From positions 1-64,000 of the forward strand of contig DAOTVP010000113.1 in NCBI GenBank assembly GCA_034436155.1: a DNA stretch of 64,000 nt. The letters run 5' to 3'. Source of the stretch: GCA-2794515 sp034436155. GTDB taxonomy: Bacteria > Chloroflexota > Anaerolineae > Aggregatilineales > Phototrophicaceae. This document shows, one piece after another, positions 60,709 through 64,000 of this stretch. The translations under genes and the position numbers were made by a program. Position 1 is the first letter of the stretch. Every line of letters starts with the position of its first letter. The notes under the pieces are model-generated. The model was not told the DNA's origin. It did no database searches and saw only the letters and a list, made by a program, of their open reading frames with translations.

Positions 60709-61545
60709 ATGCGTGAAATTTCGATTGCCGTTGTGCAAATGTCGCCCAAACTGAACGAATCATCCGAGAACCTGCTCAAAATGTCGGAGATGATAGGCAA
60801 AATTGCCTCGCAAGAAAAAGTGGATTTAATCGTGTTCCCCGAACTCATCACCAGTGGCAACGAATTGGGCTTGCGCTTCACCGAATTGGCGCAACGAGTC
60901 CCTGGTCCGACAGTGAACCTCATCGCCCAACGCGCCAACGATTACGGTGTATACGTGGCGTTTGGGATGGTCACGAAAGAGCGTGTCGAGAGTGTGTTGT
61001 ATAATTCCGCCATTCTCATCGGTCCTGATGGTGAATTGGTGGATGTGTATAACAAAGTACATCTGCGCGGTGAAGAACGCATGGCATTCCGCGAGGGGAT
61101 TCGCCTATCGGTGAATGATACCGAAGTTGGCACGATTGGCATGTTGCTCGGATACGACCTCGCCTTTCCAGAGATGACTCGTAGCCTCGTGCTAGATGGC
61201 GCGGATATGATCCTCGTCATGGCGAATTGGGAAGTCAATTATATGGACGAATGGAAAACCTATTTGCGCTCGCGTGCGTATGAAAATTCGGTGTATATCG
61301 TGGGGGCGAATCGGGTTGGCGAAGATATTACCCTGAATTTTGGTGGCGAGAGCATGGTTGTCGGTCCGCGGGGGCAGATTTTTGCGTCTATGGCGGATGA
61401 AACTGACCCCGAAACGGGCGCTCCCAAAGAGGGGTATATCGTGGCAAAAATCGACCTCGACCAAGTGCGGAAAAACCGCGAAGAATTTCAGTTCATCCAA
61501 AATCGGCAACCCGCGATTTATCGCCCGTTGGTGCGGAAATATTAA
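60709..61545 (+). CDS. Nitrilase-superfamily protein lacking the catalytic Cys
   Basis: The 278 aa protein has the carbon-nitrogen-hydrolase fold. The Glu (45, in 'IVFPELITSG') and Lys (116, in 'VYNKVHLRGEERM') of the active site are present, but the nucleophile position reads 'IGMLLGYDLAFPEM', with Gly148 where the Cys of 'CYD' should be. The codon is GGA, so more than one base change separates it from Cys. It may be a pseudoenzyme with a binding or regulatory role, or a sequence error. The rest, including 'NRVG' and the C-terminus, looks intact. Confidence 0.83.
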   Translation: MREISIAVVQMSPKLNESSENLLKMSEMIGKIASQEKVDLIVFPELITSGNELGLRFTELAQRVPGPTVNLIAQRANDYGVYVAFGMVTKERVESVLYNSAILIGPDGELVDVYNKVHLRGEERMAFREGIRLSVNDTEVGTIGMLLGYDLAFPEMTRSLVLDGADMILVMANWEVNYMDEWKTYLRSRAYENSVYIVGANRVGEDITLNFGGESMVVGPRGQIFASMADETDPETGAPKEGYIVAKIDLDQVRKNREEFQFIQNRQPAIYRPLVRKY

Positions 61546-61575
61546 ACCGATTCGGTAATTAGGCATTCTATTTTA

Positions 61576-61694
61576 GGGCGGATATACGCTCCGCTAATCC
61601 GCCTCTACAATCCATCCAAAATTTCACCCCCATTTGAAAATGTTGCGTCTGTAGTCTGTAGGGGACGATTAGCGCGAAGCGCGTATATCGTCCC
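61576..61694. repeat. Two-hairpin intergenic repeat, copy 3
   Basis: Unit 1 pairs GGGCGGAT (61576) with ATCCGCC (61597). Unit 2 pairs GGGACGAT (61662) with ATCGTCCC (61687) around an inner GCGC-GAA-GCGC stem. It is nearly the same as copy 2 and lies in the 330-base gap before the solute-binding-like gene, which otherwise holds only a possible -10 (TATACT, 61845) and no gene. Confidence 0.8.
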
Positions 61695-61875
61695 TATATC
61701 ATTCACTTGCATATTTTTAGACCAATTGAACTATGGAAACGTTTGTGCGTGTCCACCATTACATATCCACATCTTATGCCCCAATTCCACCCATCCCCAT
61801 AGCCTTCCCCTAATTTATGGGGGATAATAATCGCAATAGTCGTTTATACTGAAACATAGAGAGGTATAACAGCAA

Positions 61876-63006
61876 ATGCGACAAATAGGCACATTCATCG
61901 TCATTTTATTCGTCATCATCTCATTAGGCATTGTGGGATTGGGTTACATCCAACGCAATCAGACAACCCCTACAGCTACCCCTCTGGAATTGACTTTGCT
62001 GGCGAATCCAATGGCGCACGCATGGATAACCAACGCCGTTGCCCAATTTAACCAGAGTGATAGACGTTTGATGGATAATGTCATCATCACCATTGAGGTG
62101 AATCCGACACCAATGGATGATATGACGGCATGGCGTGAAGCATGGAATGATACAACACGCCCCGATATCTGGTTGGCGAGTTCATCGTTAGCGGTGGCAT
62201 ATCGGGGGCATCCGTTTATGGTTGAGGATAGCGTTGTCCTCGCCAAAACGCCGATGATTTGGGTTGCCTCTGTGCTTGCCTATGATGCTATCACCCAAAA
62301 TGGCGACCAACCTCTGGATTGGGGAACAGTTCAACCCGCCGCCTTAGCGGGTACATGGGCGAATTTTGGAGTGAATAGCTTGCAAGGTAATGTGAACATC
62401 GCGTTTGCGCCACCCGATAGTAGCCTGAACGGTTTAATGGTATTATATGGGGCGCAAGCATATTATAGTCGCTCGCTAAACCTCAATGCCGTCTCCGTCA
62501 GCCAAGATTTTCTGTCGTGGCTCGCACCGATAGTAGATAGTGTCCCCAACTTCAACACCATCGGCACAGATGTGGCGACCTTCATGCTCACACGCGGGAC
62601 ATCGGTGAATATTGCCCTGATGCCCGAAGCCCAATTGTTGACCCAAATCGGTGCATTTATGCGTAACCGCCCTGTTCAAATCAGTTATCCTGAATATCCG
62701 ATGGTGTTCGATTTTTCATTAACATGGTGGGATGATAATGGTGTCGAGGCTGATATGCGCCAAGCCCGCATCCGCGCCATCGAAACCTTCGCCAATTGGT
62801 TATTAGAACCCGCGCAACAAAGCCAACTCTCGCAATATGGATTGCGCCCCATCAATTTACCCATCGGCGAAAATGATACCTTATTCCATCAGGGAGTAGA
62901 TATGGGCATCGTCTATGACCCGCTATTAGACCCTTATCTGATACAAGCCACAAATGCGAGAGGGTCACAATTATTGACATGGTTTGCACAAGAACGTATT
63001 CGTTAA
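61876..63006 (+). CDS. Membrane-anchored solute-binding-like protein
   Basis: The 376 aa protein has an N-terminal anchor ('FIVILFVIISLGIVGLGYI') and a Thr/Pro-rich linker ('NQTTPTATP'). It then has a domain with the look of an extracellular solute-binding protein ('DIWLASSSLAVAYRGH', 'QPAALAGTWANFGVNSL', 'AIETFANWLLEPAQQSQLSQYGLRP'), quoted in pieces. No lipobox is seen. Related Chloroflexota proteins carry a further VWA domain, which is absent here. The next gene encodes a similar lipoprotein 13 bases on, so they may form a pair. Confidence 0.72.
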   Translation: MRQIGTFIVILFVIISLGIVGLGYIQRNQTTPTATPLELTLLANPMAHAWITNAVAQFNQSDRRLMDNVIITIEVNPTPMDDMTAWREAWNDTTRPDIWLASSSLAVAYRGHPFMVEDSVVLAKTPMIWVASVLAYDAITQNGDQPLDWGTVQPAALAGTWANFGVNSLQGNVNIAFAPPDSSLNGLMVLYGAQAYYSRSLNLNAVSVSQDFLSWLAPIVDSVPNFNTIGTDVATFMLTRGTSVNIALMPEAQLLTQIGAFMRNRPVQISYPEYPMVFDFSLTWWDDNGVEADMRQARIRAIETFANWLLEPAQQSQLSQYGLRPINLPIGENDTLFHQGVDMGIVYDPLLDPYLIQATNARGSQLLTWFAQERIR

Positions 63007-63019
63007 AAAAGGAGTGACT

Positions 63020-64000
63020 ATGCACCGTTTATCTTTTATTCGATTATTCTTGTTGATGATGATACTGACACTGGGTTTGGTCGGTTGTGATGGTGGCACA
63101 TCGAATCAATCGGTTGTGTTTGAGCAATCACAAGCAACTATCAGTGTGGAGCGTCCTGCTAACGCGATTGAAATCAGCATCATTTACGCGCCCGAATCGG
63201 AATTGTATTTGCCTCAAGCCATTAACGAGTTTAATCAGTCGTATGCTAACGGGGTCAATCCTATCACAGGGCAACGCCTTGCCAGTGGGGAACGTCCGAT
63301 TTATGTGGTGGGCAGAAATGCCTCATCGGGGACGGTGATGCAGGGTATTGTAAACGCGATTTTAGCGCCCAATAATCAGAATGTGGAACGTCCGACCATC
63401 TTCGCGCCGTCTGTGAGTCATTGGTTGGCGTTGGCGAATTATTTTGCTGGGCGTGAATTATTCAACCTCGCAGAAGCCCGTCCAACTGCCCTCGCGCCTG
63501 TGGTGATGGCAATTTGGGAAAGCCGTCTGAACGCCATTCGCAATACGGTTGCAGAACGCACGGGTCAAAATCCAGAGGATGTGCAAATCGGTTGGGAAGA
63601 ATTGCTCGAAGTGTTGAATAGCCCCAACGGATGGCAAGATTATGGCATCCCCAACGGACGGCGGACGGTCTATTATGGGCATACCGACCCATATATCAGT
63701 TCTACAGCACTGTCGACCTTGATAGCCGAATTTTATGCCTCTGCGCGTGCCAATGGCTTCACAGAACGGCGTTTATCGCTGGCAACCATCAACGATCCCA
63801 AAGTGCAACAGGGTGTACGCAATATTGAACAACTGATTCGGCATTATTCGCGCCGTACCACCGAATTCAAAGAATATATCGCGCAAGGTCCGGATTATCT
63901 CGATTTTGTCGCGCTCGAAGAAAACGATTTGCTCTTCATCAACATGGGTCTGACCGAATTACATCCGCCTGAACGGTTGGTCGCGCTCTATCCCAAAGAA
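63020..64000 (+). CDS. Solute-binding-like lipoprotein, cut by the window edge
   Basis: The reading frame is open for 327 codons to the last base. It begins 'MHRLSFIRLFLLMMILTLGL' and a lipobox 'LVGC' with the Cys to be lipidated by Lgt, then 'VSVERPANAIEISIIYAPES'-like sequence (Ala/Ile variants) and 'YLPQAINEFNQSYANG', typical of the start of solute-binding proteins. AAGGAG six bases before the ATG is the strongest site nearby. Ordered domain content beyond the edge, such as a VWA domain, cannot be seen. Confidence 0.78.
   Translation, partial: MHRLSFIRLFLLMMILTLGLVGCDGGTSNQSVVFEQSQATISVERPANAIEISIIYAPESELYLPQAINEFNQSYANGVNPITGQRLASGERPIYVVGRNASSGTVMQGIVNAILAPNNQNVERPTIFAPSVSHWLALANYFAGRELFNLAEARPTALAPVVMAIWESRLNAIRNTVAERTGQNPEDVQIGWEELLEVLNSPNGWQDYGIPNGRRTVYYGHTDPYISSTALSTLIAEFYASARANGFTERRLSLATINDPKVQQGVRNIEQLIRHYSRRTTEFKEYIAQGPDYLDFVALEENDLLFINMGLTELHPPERLVALYPKE

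Overview
The window looks like one chromosomal stretch of a bacterium of about 50% GC, most likely a Chloroflexota member related to Anaerolineae. This is an inference from gene content, because no rRNA is present. Pointers are the long RmlA, the cluster of polysaccharide-assembly genes, a YkuD transpeptidase with a non-standard active-site motif, two very acidic TPR proteins full of 'PDWL' motifs, and a pair of solute-binding-like exported proteins at the right edge. Genes are densely packed, often with ATGA or TAATG junctions, and TTG and GTG starts with good Shine-Dalgarno sequences are common.

Layout. 1-6.6 kb: a short multi-membrane protein, then a tight plus-strand run of histidine phosphatase, dTDP-rhamnose reductase, two GT2 glycosyltransferases, RNase HII, a methyltransferase and a GT4 glycosyltransferase. 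6.9-10.2 kb, minus strand: RmlA, a CpsD-like ATPase, a Wzz-like protein, then FolK and FolB. 10.4-12.8 kb: folE, then a promoter, SAM-I riboswitch, terminator and metK. 12.9-20.2 kb: a VapBC-like pair, a DUF368/PopT protein, an alpha/beta hydrolase, endonuclease III, two histidine kinases and a PIG-L deacetylase. 20.3-28.6 kb: greA-lysS, a second PIN toxin pair, a MarR-DoxX-VOC stress cassette with two matching operators, a histidine-kinase-like protein without an H-box, and serS. 28.6-33.5 kb, minus strand: Uma2, an S9 peptidase and an L,D-transpeptidase.

33.7-41 kb is the accessory zone. A three-gene restriction-modification-like cassette (methyltransferase, LAGLIDADG-fold protein lacking its catalytic acids, PD-(D/E)XK nuclease) is followed by a GH13 enzyme, a small membrane protein, an MFS transporter, and a second restriction-modification pair whose MvaI/BcnI-type nuclease is broken. 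The zone ends at tRNA-Pro(CGG). 41-50.5 kb: a CDP-alcohol phosphatidyltransferase, lgt, a third PIN pair, an ABC ATPase with an ABC-2/SpoIIM fusion permease, a cold-shock gene with a disturbed 5' end, an MBL hydrolase and lon. 50.5-64 kb: a secreted propeller-like protein, the two PDWL/TPR proteins, ndk, an acetylxylan-esterase-like hydrolase, rsfS, an RluD-type synthase, a nitrilase homologue without its cysteine, and two solute-binding-like proteins, the last cut by the window edge.

The best candidates for something undescribed are the cassette at 33.7-36 kb with a probable non-cleaving LAGLIDADG protein, the PDWL-motif protein pair at 52-57.6 kb, and a family of two-hairpin intergenic repeats (three full copies) whose stem sequences change in a compensating way between copies.
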